64,000 nucleotides of DNA from Lathyrus oleraceus (Eukaryota > Streptophyta > Magnoliopsida > Fabales > Fabaceae), in contig NC_066580.1 of NCBI RefSeq assembly GCF_024323335.1, positions 441,087,351-441,151,350 of the forward strand. Direction: 5' to 3'. The translations under genes and the position numbers were made by a program. The notes beneath the pieces were generated by a model. The model saw nothing but the letters and a program-made list of their open reading frames with translations, was not told the DNA's origin and searched no databases. Below are positions 11,819 through 24,320 of this stretch, piece by piece. Within the stretch, counting starts at the first letter, position 1, and the number at the start of each line of letters is the position of its first letter.

Positions 11819-13266
11819 GCTTAATGCATCATTTAGTCCCCTAACTTTATAAGAAGTTTCGCTTTGGTCTCCTAACTAAAAAATATTATGTAGTGACCCT
11901 TTAACTTCACTTATGTTAAACTATTTGATCCTTTCCGTTAGTTTCTATTGGAAAAACGTTAAAAGATGTCATGTTGTACTATTTATATCTGATGTGAAAT
12001 TTATTTACTTTAATATTGTTGTAAAAGGGGGGCTGACTCTCTTCCCTCTCTCATCAAAACCAACGCCTTCTTCTATCCACTTCCTGCCAAGTGGTCAACA
12101 ACACATCCCCTACCTCAATTAACTTCATTTCTATCTTTCTTATTTTACTCACCTTCTATGACTACTAAACATCATTGATCCACTAAAAAAACTAAATCCA
12201 ACACATTATCACTCTTGCTTCTTCTTTTCACAAAAATCATCTTCATACGAAATCTGACCACCACCGTACCACTTTATCACCTTACAACGCTACACCACAA
12301 TCCGGCCACCACCATCCCACATACGAAATTTGGCCACCACTTTATCACCTTACAACACTAGCCTCACAGTCGGTGGCATTCCGGCCACCACCATCCCACA
12401 TACGAAATCCTTCTTCCACCATAGTTTCAACCATCATACACCCTCACGTGTAAACCACTGCGGTTTTACCTCCGACTACCTCCACCGTGAGAACCACGCC
12501 TATGGATATCTAAATCTCAGATCCACCATGGAGGGTGGGAGTGTAATGGATCAGAGAAGAGGGTCATGGTAGATTTGTGATGCATTGGGATCAGATCCAC
12601 CATTCTGCTGAGAAATTGTTTTAGAGATTCAGTCAGAAAGCGAATTTATTTGTAGTTAGAAGTGGAAATTTTAGAGCATAACTGTAAACGGTAAACAACA
12701 GCAACATTAATTTAAAATTTGAATAATCAGCTTAGGTGTGAGGGAAATTTTGAAAAAAATCACTTCATAGTACACATTTCTGAACAATGTTGAATGTTGA
12801 GAAAAATTTTGTTGTGTTGTCTGTTTCTAGTTTCTTTCTCTGCTCCAAAACAAAGCAATATAGAACAACATTAAGCTAAGATAAAATGGAATCGAGTTGA
12901 AGTTAAATGATACTAACTTGGAGCACTGCTTGCAATGATGGAAGATGAAAGTTGGTGATTTAACCGTAATTTGGAGAAGAAAAAGGAACACAATGGAAGA
13001 TGGAAGAATAGGAAGCCACAAACTAATGGAAGATGGGTGAATAATGAATAATAAATAAGGAAGATGAACAACCCCGGAGTGTTCATTGTGTTGTTTGCAT
13101 ACCTAGCATGCCACCTTAGTCATAATTAACGTTTTTTCACTCAAACTAATGGAATAGGTCAAATAGTTTAACGAAAGAGAAATTAAAGGACTATTACGTA
13201 ACGTTTTTTAGTTAGGAGACTAAAGTGAAATTTCGTGTAAAGTTAAAAGATCTAGAAATTAAGGAT
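11819..13266. mobile_element. Non-autonomous DNA element with ~150-bp terminal inverted repeats
   Basis: The left end (GGCTTAAT, then TAACTTTATAAGAAGTTTCG and GGTCTCCTAACTAAAAAA) is matched in inverse at the right end (13090-13266), with the same blocks in the same order. The TIRs are about 150 bp, which suggests a Mutator-like origin, but no clean 9-bp duplication was found. The interior carries a C-rich, low-AT stretch (12040-12580) unlike the flanks. It contains a direct repeat of CCGGCCACCACCATCCCACA (12301 and 12383 areas). This cargo has no recognisable protein homology. Confidence 0.55.
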
Positions 13267-14387
13267 AATGTTAACTTGTGCCCTAGGGGCACAAGATAAG
13301 AACTAAAGAAAGTAATTTTGAGTTGAAAATTATGCATTGATTTTAATAAAGATATAAAATTAATTTTATAATTGATTTTTTCAATACAAATTTTCTATAA
13401 TCTATTCTCCGTGAGTCCAGCACACTTCATGGCTAATGGGCATGTATTGTCAATGCTGAGTGGGTTCGAGCCATTTTGAACATACCGATACAATCTCTCA
13501 TATTCAAAATTTGTAGGGGGCAAAGTGATTTAACCAATATTTTCAATAGTTCAATTCCAAATATTTTCTGCTTTATTACAGTGATTAATTAAAAAAAATT
13601 ATTAACAAGGAGTTATTCAGTTTTGTCTGAAAAGAATTAATTTTTCTAAATTTTTGATGAAAATTAAAATATATTTATAGTCTCCTTTTATTATTTGAAA
13701 GCCTTTTTAAAAACTTTTATTACTTTACTGTAAATAACAAATGTATTATAATTATAACTTATGCATTAAAATTATGCAGAATTTCTAATAACTGAAAACT
13801 ATATAGGTTAAATTTACTATTTGATATCTTAAATACCGCTTAAATAACTAAATATTAGTTATAACAAATTCTCTTAACACAATCATTAAACAAAGATTAT
13901 TTAACTATGGGGTTAAATGTTCTAGTCTAGTCTGAAATTTCTTATTTCTACTTTTTTTACAGAGCTTTATTTCCACTTAAAGCTAAAGTTCACCCCACAA
14001 AATAATTAACATGATAACTTCAACCACGACAGATATTATCATGTCAATTTTTTTTTTTCTTTTTTTCATATCTGAAATTTGGATGCAATCAGAACTAAGA
14101 GTCAAGTATTATGAAAAAAAAAAAAGTTTACACTTGACACTTTATCACAAGCAATAATAGTAGTAGTGGTTAGTAATTTTCTACTCTATTTAGTGGAAAA
14201 ACTCAGAAAAATACACATCTTCAATATACAAAATCTGAAGAAAAAACTAATTACTAGTAGTTACTATCGGTGATTAGTGCTAATTAGTATAAATTACATT
14301 CATTAGAGGCATGGCGCTTCAATAACTGCACTTTCCTCATCTGTCACTATATTAAGCAGAAGAAGTTTACTCGGGCGAGTCGACTCA
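13267..14387. other. Intergenic region downstream of the J-domain gene
   Basis: This stretch is mostly AT-rich. It holds a perfect dyad CTTGTGCCC-TAG-GGGCACAAG at 13275-13295, of the kind formed when two element termini abut. It also has a weak tRNA-promoter-like pair at 13430-13480. I see no gene, and the 3' UTR of the J-domain gene must lie at its right end. Confidence 0.5.
13425..13545 (+). mobile_element. Possible SINE head (pol III A/B-box-like pair)
   Basis: TGGCTAATGGG resembles an A box. GGTTCGAGCC, about 40 bp downstream, matches the B box (GGTTCGANNCC) closely. The spacing is what tRNA-derived SINEs show. No tail or target duplication could be confirmed, so this is tentative. Confidence 0.25.
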
Positions 14388-14873
14388 CTACCAACACTGA
14401 TCCGTTTCCCATTTCCGACTAGTGTAGCCGGACATCATCGACAACGGCCGTTGTCGTCGGAAAAGGCTCCGATCATAATTAGCACGTTTATCAGGATCCG
14501 AGAGCGTGGAGTAGGCAGCGTGAATTTTCATGAAGTCATCCGCCGACGAGTTTTTCCGGTCAATCGCCGCCACGTCAGGGTGGCAGACTCTGGCAAGTCG
14601 ACGGTACGCAGACTTGATCTCTTGTACCGAAGCACCTGCTTGTATACCGAGGATCTCGTAGAGCGAAGGAGAAGAGATCGTGTTCAAGTTCAGATACGAA
14701 GTTCTTGGTTGTTCTGTCCATGTAGAGCGAGCTTCAGCGGTGGCAGTAGCGCTAGCGGTGATGAGTATTGGCCGAGATCTGACGCGGCGAGGAGATGGAG
14801 CTACGGTGGTGTTAACACCGGCGAAGTTTGCGGCGTAGAGAGAAGAAGGAAGAGAAACTACAGAAGAAATCAT
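14388..14873 (-). CDS. DNAJ11: Chloroplast J-domain protein, DnaJ11-type co-chaperone
   Basis: A single uninterrupted ORF encodes 161 residues, which as I remember is the length of Arabidopsis chloroplast DnaJ11 proteins. Residues 1-50 are rich in S, A, T and R with almost no acids (MISSVVSLPSSLYAANFAG), as in a chloroplast transit peptide. A J domain follows at about 66-130: SLYEILGI opens it, and the HPD motif that stimulates Hsp70 ATPase is intact in RVCHPDVA. SDPDKRANYDRSL closes it. There is no G/F region, zinc domain or C-terminal substrate domain, so it is a type III J protein, expected to partner stromal Hsp70. The frame is open upstream to 15068, but I chose the ATG at 14871-14873. 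It starts the transit peptide, and the upstream extension would run across a TATA box. It is probably intronless and is the only intact host gene in the window. The symbol follows the Arabidopsis homologue. Confidence 0.92.
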   Translation of the reverse strand: MISSVVSLPSSLYAANFAGVNTTVAPSPRRVRSRPILITASATATAEARSTWTEQPRTSYLNLNTISSPSLYEILGIQAGASVQEIKSAYRRLARVCHPDVAAIDRKNSSADDFMKIHAAYSTLSDPDKRANYDRSLFRRQRPLSMMSGYTSRKWETDQCW

Positions 14874-14955
14874 GATTGTAACAGTTTCGTTAAGATGCGA
14901 TGTCGTTATGAGAAGTTGAGATTTGGGAATGAAGAATGAAAATGGGATTAGGGTT

Positions 14956-14964
14956 CCTTTTATA
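14956..14964 (-). promoter_or_regulatory. TATA box of the J-domain gene
   Basis: On the minus strand the sequence reads TATAAAAGG, about 85 bp upstream of the chosen ATG. Transcription would then start some 30 bp downstream, giving a 5' UTR of about 50-60 nt. A CCAAT-type box (ATCCAAT on the plus strand near 15061) lies about 100 bp further upstream. Confidence 0.65.
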
Positions 14965-15204
14965 CAAAGGGTTAAGGAAGAAAAGGGAATTGTGTGGGTC
15001 CCATTATGGAAAAAAGCCGTGGCTATGTTGCGTTTGTTTTTTGCTAAGCACCTTGAAAACTTATCCAATGGGCGTTTCTGTAGGATACATGCTGACTCAG
15101 AATGTACTACTACTTGGCTTTACCTTATCCCTTTTTTCTACTTTTCATTAAATGATTCATTACAACAATTAATGTTATTTTTGCAAAATGTGGTTTATTG
15201 TGTT

Positions 15205-17205
15205 AATTAGAGTGTACTCAAGAACTTGACCAAATTAATTATATAAAATGATGACTACTGCTGGTACTAGTACTTCATTTCAAGCTAAGTGTGAAACTTG
15301 TAGGTATTTTTAAGTTCAAGTTAATATGAAAATAAGAGAAATAAAGTTATAATTTTTTTTTGGGTATTTTTTTCATTAAATTTGAGTCAATATATTTCTT
15401 ATGAATAAAAGAGTATGAGAAAAATAATAACAAAAGGTTTTATTGGATAGGTTAAACTTTGATGATATGTTTTAATGAGATTATTTTTTTTATTTTTTTT
15501 TAAATAGAATAATATGATTATTCATTGATTATTTTTTGAATTATTTCTATATATTTTTAAAAAACTGGGTCAAATTTAAAGAGAAAATTTTATAAAATTT
15601 AAAAATTGGTAAGGATTAATTTGTAAACATTTTAAGGATTGGTTTAATATTTTCAAAAAGTATTAAAATTAATTTGTAATTTTTAAAAGATTTAAAGATC
15701 ATTTTGAAAAATTCTAAAAGTATGGAGATCAATTTTAAAAATTATAATAATTAACTTGGCATTCATATTGTATAAAGTGAAAGAAGAATTTCAAGTTTCT
15801 TAAAGAGTCATTTGAATTCTTTTAAATTTAATTTGAACATTATTTGTCTAAAATGGGATCAGTTACATTGACCTTATTTGTATAGATCAAACCCATTAAA
15901 CCTATCAAATTTGATACAATTATCATTATTGATGATCTTTATAGTTAGATTATGGGTCATATATTTCTCTTCATTTTTTTACATAATGAACCGACCCGTT
16001 ATTAAGGTCCATTAGGGCCTTGTTTATGTTGAATACCATCCAACAAACATGAGATATATCTTTGATTGTGCAGTTTCTATCCAACACAAATGCCTCATAA
16101 ACCCTATCATTTATCTGCCATCCTTCATTCTAAGACCCTCTTCATCTTTCTCTATTTCATTTTTCTTAGCATTTTCGTCCTTCTTATAAGTTTTGTTGCT
16201 TCCATTATTGCCATTCGTCTCAAGAGCCCCAGTGTTACTTTCAGTACTTAGATTTCTGAAAGTTACGTCTTTATCGTTTATCACTATATCCACCAAAACT
16301 TTTCAATTTGTGAGGATCTTCACATTTCTTGTGTTCACTTAAATTGCTATGTGGAGAGCCTTTAAGATTGTTTGTCTTTCTACTACTAGAGGATTTTTAT
16401 ACTCTTTCTGCTTCCAAGTTCCTTCAGCTAAGTTCTAGTTGTTTTCTCTTCTGAAATAAGCTATAGTGTACACTTTCCCTATTTGCATCTGTTTTAATCA
16501 CTACATTTATGTTTTTCCAAGATACAATCTTCTTAATGTTCATCAAACTTTGCATGTTAATTTTGTGATGGGCTTGGTGGAAGAACTTTTGATTAGAAGT
16601 GTAAAGATTGCAATCACGCTTAGATTTGCTCAGATTAGTAGTACTTGAGATGAATTGCTCTTGATTTTGACGATGCATGTTACGATTTGTGCCTTCCTTA
16701 TGCTTCTCTTTAGAGTCGGTTTTTAGCAGGTGTGCTTCTTTGTTTTTTTTATTGTTTTCTTTATTGTATTGAAACTGGTCATTCTCTTTGTTATTTGTTT
16801 GATGTTGAATCACGTTTGTATTACACTATGTTATATTATCTTTGTTCTGATAGAATTAATTTCTTTATGCAGGGTCTCATTTTTGCTCTTTTGGTTATTT
16901 TTGGAATCTTCTCTGAAGTTATTGTTAGTTGTTTTCACTTTATCTTAAAGGTAATGGTTTTGATCTTCATCTTTACGGTTTTTATCAAGTTACTTTCTTC
17001 TGCATTTTGTTGATACATGTCATCTTTTTTCTGATGAGGGTTCATACTAGTGTTTCTGATGTCGATATATATTTTGGGGCTCTTACTCTTGCCTTAATTG
17101 ATGGTGATTTTAATAGGTGAACTTTTGGCTTCTTTTTTTCGCTTTTTTGGTTTTACTCTCATCATCCTTCCAATTCTCCCTTTTAGGGTTTCTAATGTTT
17201 AACTG

Positions 17206-17284
<79 letters not shown>

Positions 17285-17840
17285 GGGATGTAGCTCATGT
17301 CACACTGATGAAATCTTCAAATTTAATTCCTCATCTTATTGGTGAAGTTTTCTCCCTTAAACCATATTTTAATGAAATTAGAGGTATAGTCTTTGGTCGT
17401 GTCTGAATGCTTATCCTGGATAATGACGTTGTTCTCCTAACTATTTTGGCTTTGTAGGTGCATATCTATTTTACCTACATTGAAAAACTCTTAGTATTAC
17501 TTGTTGAACATGTTTATTTTTTCTTTGCCTTAATTTTGATGATCATTTTGGTCTTATATTTTCCTAAACATGTTATCCTCATTTTCTGATTTTGGTGCTT
17601 GCCTTTGTTTATCTCATTCATTTGGATTCTGGAAGGTGTGTTTTAGGAGGTAATTTATAGGCTCTCTTTATTGTTAGCTTGAGCCTTTTGTGATCAGGCG
17701 AGTTCTCCATATCTAAGGAATTCCTTCTCTTTCTATTTACCTCAGTTTAATAAGCTTTATGATTGATGATACTAGGCTTGTGTTATAATTGTTGCATGTA
17801 GTGTGATTTTTTCTTATGGTCTTCTTGGATTAAATGATGT
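15205..17840. other. Unassigned intergenic region
   Basis: 15445-15860 resembles, in reverse orientation, the MITE-like element at 4508-5092. 16040-17180 is unusually T-rich on the plus strand with no long conserved frame. A few short open stretches there look like chance. A DVDIYFGALTLALIDGDFNR-like peptide at 17060-17120 hints at a decayed retroelement but is not assignable. 17290-17840 holds nothing recognised. Confidence 0.4.
17206..17284. repeat. (ATT)n microsatellite, about 26 units
   Basis: An uninterrupted ATT trinucleotide run. On the minus strand it would read as poly-asparagine, which is an artefact of the repeat. Confidence 0.97.
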
Positions 17841-20501
17841 TGTCGCATCTTAAAAAATACGATCTTGCGAGCGTATCGCACGCTCGCAGATGACTAACAT
17901 AGTCGCCACGAAACTTTATTTATTCCCTAAAAGGGAAAAGGAAAATATCGATAAAACCCCTAAAAGGTTGACAATGATATGGTCGTCGCAACCAATCAGG
18001 TTTGAAAATCGATTATGCAAGGGGAAGGTATTAGCACCTCTGGCATCCATTGTACTTAATGGGAACCATTTAGTTAGTTTTACGCATAAGTTAGCTTAAA
18101 AATGTTTTGCTTTCCTTGAGTTATTAAAAGGAAAAAGAACAAGAAAATGGTCGTCAAAAGGTTTTTTATTAATGTTCCTGACAAGATTATGGGTCTTGCT
18201 CCTACGTATCTTTGGATGCGATGGAGAACTCAAGGCTACGTAATTTTGGGTATAAATTTTTTGTTTGTGCGTCGATTTTAGCAAAATCTATCTTGTCATA
18301 ATCAACGAAAAAACTTTGCTTACCCAAAACAGTGGAAGAGGGGGAGTTTTCAACATAATATAATGGATTTCTATATTAACATTCATAACGTCATTTAGCT
18401 CACTCACACATATATGGACGAAGCGTTGTTTTGTATAGTCTTGAGACGAAACATCTTTTATTTTTAAGAAACAAAGTGAAGTTGAAAGCCAAAAGGCAAC
18501 AGGTTAGGATGTGTTGGATATATTTTTAGGTGATGACGAGCGTTCGGATGCTCGAGATATACACCTCGTATCCTAACCCTCAGGAGCTCGTGATATACAC
18601 CATGTTCCTTTTTTATCTTATTTGTGAAATCTTTTAATGTAATTATGTATTTTTGGTTGGACGGCGAATATTTGGATGATCGAGATATACATTTTGTATC
18701 CTAGCCCTCGGGAGCTCGCGATATACACCATTTTTCATCCAATTTATTGAGAAAATGATTTGTAACTATTTGCATTTAGAGTTTTTAAAGGGATGAAGAG
18801 CACTCAGATGGTCGAGATATACACCTTGTATCCTAATCCTTGGGATATCGTGATATACACCATGTTTATTTTTTATCCTTATTTGTGAAAATATATTTGA
18901 TAGTGATTAGGTGTTTTTGTTTCTATTTGAGAAAATGCATTTCATATTGATTGAGGTTTGATTTGCATGGCAGAATGATTTGAAATGTATTGATGGTTTG
19001 AAAATGAACTTGTGGTAATGGTTTGTTCTTCTTTCGAAAAGTCCTTGATGTTGATCAAGGTTTATTTTTTATTCTAAAAAAAGTTAATTTTAGTTTTTAC
19101 CAACTATTTAAATTAGTTCATTTAACTAACTAACTAAAGGAAAAAATGAAAGTAAAAAAATAAAAATACAATCAAAGAGATGGGGATACATTTGTCATTT
19201 GAGAAATAATACAAATATATAAAAATAAAGAAAAATAAGTAAACAATATAAAACTAGAAAATCAAAATAAATAAATGTAATAAGATAAAAAAAATAAAAG
19301 ATAGAAAATAGTGGTGCAAGTTAGTTATTTTTTATTTTATGATAATATTCATGTTAAATTAAATTAAGCAAATTAAATCAAATAACAAGAATAAAAGATA
19401 AAGAGAGGGTGCAAAATATATACAAGGGTATGACAAAGTAAAGCCTTGTTGGGTCTAAAATAAAAATAGTAAAACATAAGGTGCAAAGGAAACTAGAGGT
19501 GTGTGGCTTAGAAAAAAACTGTAGGACCAAAAAGTAAAAAAGAACAAGACAAAATAGGGGTGCATGCAGTAAAACTTTAAATAAAATTGAGTGTCAATCA
19601 TGATCTGACATGTTGCACCCTTTTTAAAAAAATTAAAAATAAAGAAATAAAATAACATGAAAACTAATAAAAATAATAAAATGATATTAAAATAAAAAAT
19701 AAATAAATAAAAAACCTCTTTCTTCTTGAAACAGCGAGCGATCGATCCTTTTTTCTTCTCCTTTATGCAAAACGCGCTTCAATTTCCTTTCCACTTCCTC
19801 ACGTCGTTGCCATTCTCTTCCGCCATAAATTACTTATCCATTTCCACATCGACAACAACAACAAATCAACACGGACGTACTTGCTCCTCTTTTGATTCCA
19901 CATTGCTTTCTCTCCAGCGATCGGAAACGAACGATTTCTGGGAAGGTTCGGCGTGTGGTTGTGTAGAGGAGAAGGTCGCCGCAAATTGCAAACGAAGGTA
20001 ACCATGCTTGTTATTGTTTTTTATTCTTCCTTACTTCGTTTCACACCTCTTCTCTCTTTTCGATTGGTTGAGCTAATGTTGGTGATTGATGGTTACTGCA
20101 GAGTGTTGTTAAGTGGGTTAGGATTGGTGTATATGTTGGTTTGTGATGACTTATTCTTATGATGGTGAAAGTGATGGGGAAAAAGGTAGTTGAATTATGG
20201 TGATGTGGTTTAGTCATGTTGCGGGGTGTTATTGAGGGATTTTATGGTTTGCAGTTTGGACTACGTGAATCGTAGATCAATAAAACAAGCAACTGCAAGT
20301 CCAATCTTTAAATTTTTCAATCGCTAATTTTAAGCACAATAGAAAATCGATTCAACTAGTTTTTCTGTAAAACATAAAGTTTATTCTGATTGACTTTTTA
20401 AGCATTATGCTGAAAGAAATGCATGTCATGATATGCAGATAATTTGAATGCCATGTGAATGTATCAACTTATTGATTTATGGGATAAATTGGGGTATGAC
20501 A
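17841..20501 (+). mobile_element. Ogre/Tat-like LTR (F)
   Basis: The block begins TGTCGCATCTTAAAAAATACG and ends GGGGTATGACA, with 2661 bp between TG and CA. Its first 300 bp hold AGTCGCCACGAAACTTTATT, ATCGATAAAACCCC and GAAGGTATTAGCA, in the same order as in LTRs D and E. Candidate target duplication: GATGT (17836-17840) and GTTGT (20502-20506), 4 of 5. Inside is a tandem repeat (18536-18868). The lineage is inferred from the shared block; no coding region is attached, so the name is tentative. Confidence 0.55.
18536..18868. repeat. Tandem repeat, ~130-bp period, three copies
   Basis: Each unit carries CGAGATATACAC, then GTATCCTA(A/G)(C/T)CCT, then GGGAGCTCG(T/C)GATATACACCA, at about 18552, 18681 and 18813. 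The units are separated by diverged AT-rich spacers. A weaker related segment occurs inside LTR D near 27080-27150 (CCAAGTACTCGAGAAATA). Confidence 0.75.
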
Positions 20502-20735
20502 GTTGTCCCTATTTAAATATCTTCGACCATAGAATATGAAGAAGACCACTCTTCATATGATTATGATGGGAAATAGTTAAATATTAAAGGACCCAAATAT
20601 TGTCCCTTGATGAAATGAAATGATATGTGATGTTATGAATGACTCTTTTTTGTTTTGGTCTGCTAGAGATATGATGTGATACGAGATAAACCCTGGCAAG
20701 ATGTTTTATGATATATGAAGAATGAGAAGTGGACC
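20502..20735. other. Left flank of the nest (pre-insertion site of C)
   Basis: This sequence was continuous with 59210-59337 before element C inserted. It reads GTTGTCCCTATTTAAATATC and onward, with no ORF. It is probably more of the Ogre/Tat-like unit that F belongs to, but no domain proves it. Confidence 0.4.
20731..20735. repeat. Target-site duplication of C, left copy
   Basis: GGACC precedes the first LTR base of C and is repeated exactly at 59205-59209, after its last LTR base. Confidence 0.85.
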
Positions 20736-21891
20736 TATAACACCCAAAATTTGATTAACTAATTTAATTGAATTATTTTGAATTTTATTTGATTTATTTG
20801 GTATTTTTAAATTATTGTTATGTGATTGTGGAGGTAAGTATCCTTAGAATATAGGTATAGGGAGAGTAAGAGTTTGGTTTAGTTGTTTAGAAGTTATTAG
20901 AATTTTAATTAATTATTAGAATAAATAGTATTTTATTCGAATTAATTAATTAAATAGTAAAATGATAGAAATAGACCATATGTGGGAACTGTAGAAATAG
21001 GTGGTAAGAGTAGAGAAGCTAGTAATCAGTTGGACAAAAATATTAATTAAACAAAAGTGATGGGGGGTACTATATATTCTAAAAGTAGTGAGGAAGCTAG
21101 GTTTTAGAGAAACATTTGGCATACGTAAAACAAGAGGCAAAAAGGAGAAAAAGAGCAAAATCTGGGATTTTGAAGAGGGAAGTCATGGAAGTTGCTTGAT
21201 TCATCATCAATTGCTGGAAATCTAAGGTAAGGGAGAAGAAAGGGCTACCAATCTAGGTGTATTGCATGATGGGATAGAGGTGAGAGGTCCTTACTCTTTT
21301 TAGGGAAATTGGGATGTGATTGATTCTAGATTTCTATGAAGTTTTGATGTTGTTGGTTGTTTTAATGATGAATTTTGTGTGCCTATATGTGTATTATTTC
21401 ATGTTTTGAGATATTGATATTTTCCATCACGTTTGAAGTTTTGGAAGGTTTTAGGGTAAACATAAATTTATGAGATTGAAGGAATTAAATGATATAATTT
21501 TGTGATTTAACATGTCCTAATGGTGTTATAACATCTGATATAATTTTTTGGGCGTTTGGGGATGTTTGGGACTGGATTGGGGAAATTTTGGGGTTGTTGT
21601 AGAGGAAAATCACGTTCTATTTTTTTTTCTTTTCTTCAGGTGTGGACATGTTCGCTTAGAAAGCGTGAATTCGCTTAGCGAGAGTTTGCTTAGAGAGCTA
21701 TTGTGTTCGCTGAAGAGAACGTGATAGGGTGAGGGTTTTGGTTTTCTGTGACTTTAGCTTAGCGAGGCATGTGTCTCTTAGCGAGCAAAGCTTCACTCAG
21801 TGAGGAAGGACAATGCTGAATTGTTATTTTGTGTCGAATTGTCGGTCTGTTTTCCGATGACAATGACGATTGATTATTGTTTGGTTATGTT
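20736..21891 (+). mobile_element. 5' LTR of C, first half
   Basis: It starts TATAACACCC where the 3' LTR has TGTAACACCC, so the terminal TG has mutated. It aligns with 56865-58010 and breaks off at ATGTT, the duplicated target of D. It contains GCTTAGCGAG-type short dyads (around 21653-21680), as the 3' copy does. Confidence 0.88.
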
Positions 21892-23547
21892 TGTCACACC
21901 GTAAAAAATAAATGAGTGCATCACACGCTCAAAGATACGATATAGTCGCCACCGAACTTTATTTATTCCCAAAGGAAAGGGAAAACATCGATAAAACCCA
22001 AGGGAAGAGAAACAGGTAAGGAAGTCGATTAGGCAAGGCGAAGGTATTAGCAACCCTCACATCTGTTGTACTCAACAGGAACCATTTTGATTATTCTTTG
22101 CTCGGATGGGTGTTACTATCTAAAGATTACTTGCAAAATGGGAAAAAAGGTTTATAATTAATATGTCCGTTGAGGATTGGGTCCCTTATGCCTACGTATT
22201 CTCATAGTGCAATGATGAAATCAGAGCTTTGTAGTTCGTGGAACTATGGGTAGGAGATGGAAAAAGATTATTTGATGTGCGGTGAAAGTAAGTGTCACAC
22301 CCAATTTTGACCCTGAATCGCTAATCCAATACATTCATCATAGCTATCGCATCTCTACATACCATATCATGCATTCCATACCGCATAATGCCTAGAATAT
22401 CAGTCGAAATAATTTTTCGGATTTACAGGCAAACCGGTTGAATTAATCGACGGATGTGCGTCAAATTAGTGGACGAAAATTTTTAAAATCAAGCTTTCAG
22501 ACATCAGCTTTATTAATCTACGTTTCGCGTAGTTTAATCTGGTATGCTCAATTTATTTTTCAGCTAATTTTTCGGCCACTTTTTGATCAGCTCGAGCCTA
22601 TTTAACCGGTCAAAATTTATTTCAAAATTAAAAGAAACGTTGTATTTTTCCAATAGGTTTATTTCGCACTGATCATTTTGGTGCATTCATTTTAATTTTT
22701 TGAGCACTTTTGTACCTGACTTTTATTCATTTTGAATCCGTTAATTAAAATTTTTTTTCAAAATATTTGAAATAAATAAATAGAATTAATTACATATTAA
22801 AATTGATGTTATTTTATTTATTTTAAATGTATGAATTGTATTTCACTTAATTGGTTTTAATTCATTTTTGCACTCAAAATATTAAAAAGGACATTGTTGG
22901 CATTGTTTAAAATTAAAACCTAGTATATATTCCTATTGCTACTAGTTTGTGAGAGACCAGAAAAAACCGAACCAAAACCCCGCTCATGAACCAATCCATC
23001 CCTCTCATTTTTCCTTTTGAAAAAACAACAACAAACCTTCAGTAAAAGAAAAGCATATGGGATCTCTCTACAACTTTTTCTCATAACTCATACCATATAT
23101 ACAACCTCATATGATATCCAACCCCCCGGGGTCTCTCTACAATTTTTGATATCCATCATCCCATCATCCCCCGTCCTTCTCCTATTGTGTATACATCAAA
23201 ACAACTCACAACACAACAAGCCAAAACGGAAACACATCAATTAAAATCATTTCCAAAAACCTTTCCACCTCTAACAAGCTCATGAAGAACCCCTCTTTTT
23301 TTCGTCATTACACATACAAACATCAAGAGAGCTTTCTTTAACCAAACACAAAGAATTAGATCTTCTTTTAACTTTTTTTTATATTTTCTTTTTTCTTTTT
23401 TTATTATTGTTATTTTATTATAGTTTTTTATATATAAATAAATATTGATTTTGTTTTGATTCATATATAAATATATTTTGCTTAGACTGTTTACATATAT
23501 AATTTTTTTTTCATTTTTTTTTCAGAGTTTTATATATAAATTATTAT

Positions 23548-23729
<182 letters not shown>

Positions 23730-23859
23730 TTTTAGTGTTAAATTTTCATAAAAATACATTTTTGGTTTATACTGTTACATATATTCCTGCTGTTATTGTT
23801 ACATATGTATATATTTAATGTTGTTGTTACATTTATTATTTTATATATATCATCTTCTT

Positions 23860-23863
<4 letters not shown>

Positions 23864-23920
<57 letters not shown>
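23864..23920. repeat. (TA)n microsatellite, second tract
   Basis: About 28 TA units. Confidence 0.95.
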
Positions 23921-23921
<1 letters not shown>

Positions 23922-24007
23922 TTTGTCTTAAGTTAGTATTACCTTTTTGTTTTTTTAATATATAATTCTCCTGTTTTTTTAGTTATAATATATATACAGT
24001 TTTCTAG

Positions 24008-24160
<153 letters not shown>

Positions 24161-24190
24161 CATCAATATTAACATTTTTACATCAATATT

Positions 24191-24320
<130 letters not shown>

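Noticed and set aside
14451..14939. 162-codon ORF antisense to the J-domain gene
   Set aside because: Its composition (many Arg, Ser) is that of the complement of a GC-rich coding region; it has no recognisable domain.
14874..15068. 65-codon N-terminal extension of the J-domain protein
   Set aside because: It would run across the TATA box. The ATG at 14873 gives a transit-peptide-like start and the expected 161-residue length.
16040..17180. Cluster of short, overlapping, hydrophobic plus-strand ORFs as a possible membrane protein gene
   Set aside because: T-rich sequence yields Phe/Leu-rich chance ORFs in all frames; no single frame persists and no domain is visible.
17110..17298. Poly-asparagine ORF on the minus strand
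   Set aside because: It translates the ATT microsatellite.
20502..20735. Sequence after LTR F read as an Ogre internal region with a PBS
   Set aside because: No convincing tRNA complement follows the CA end at 20501, and the flanks allow a weak target duplication, so F is left as an isolated LTR.
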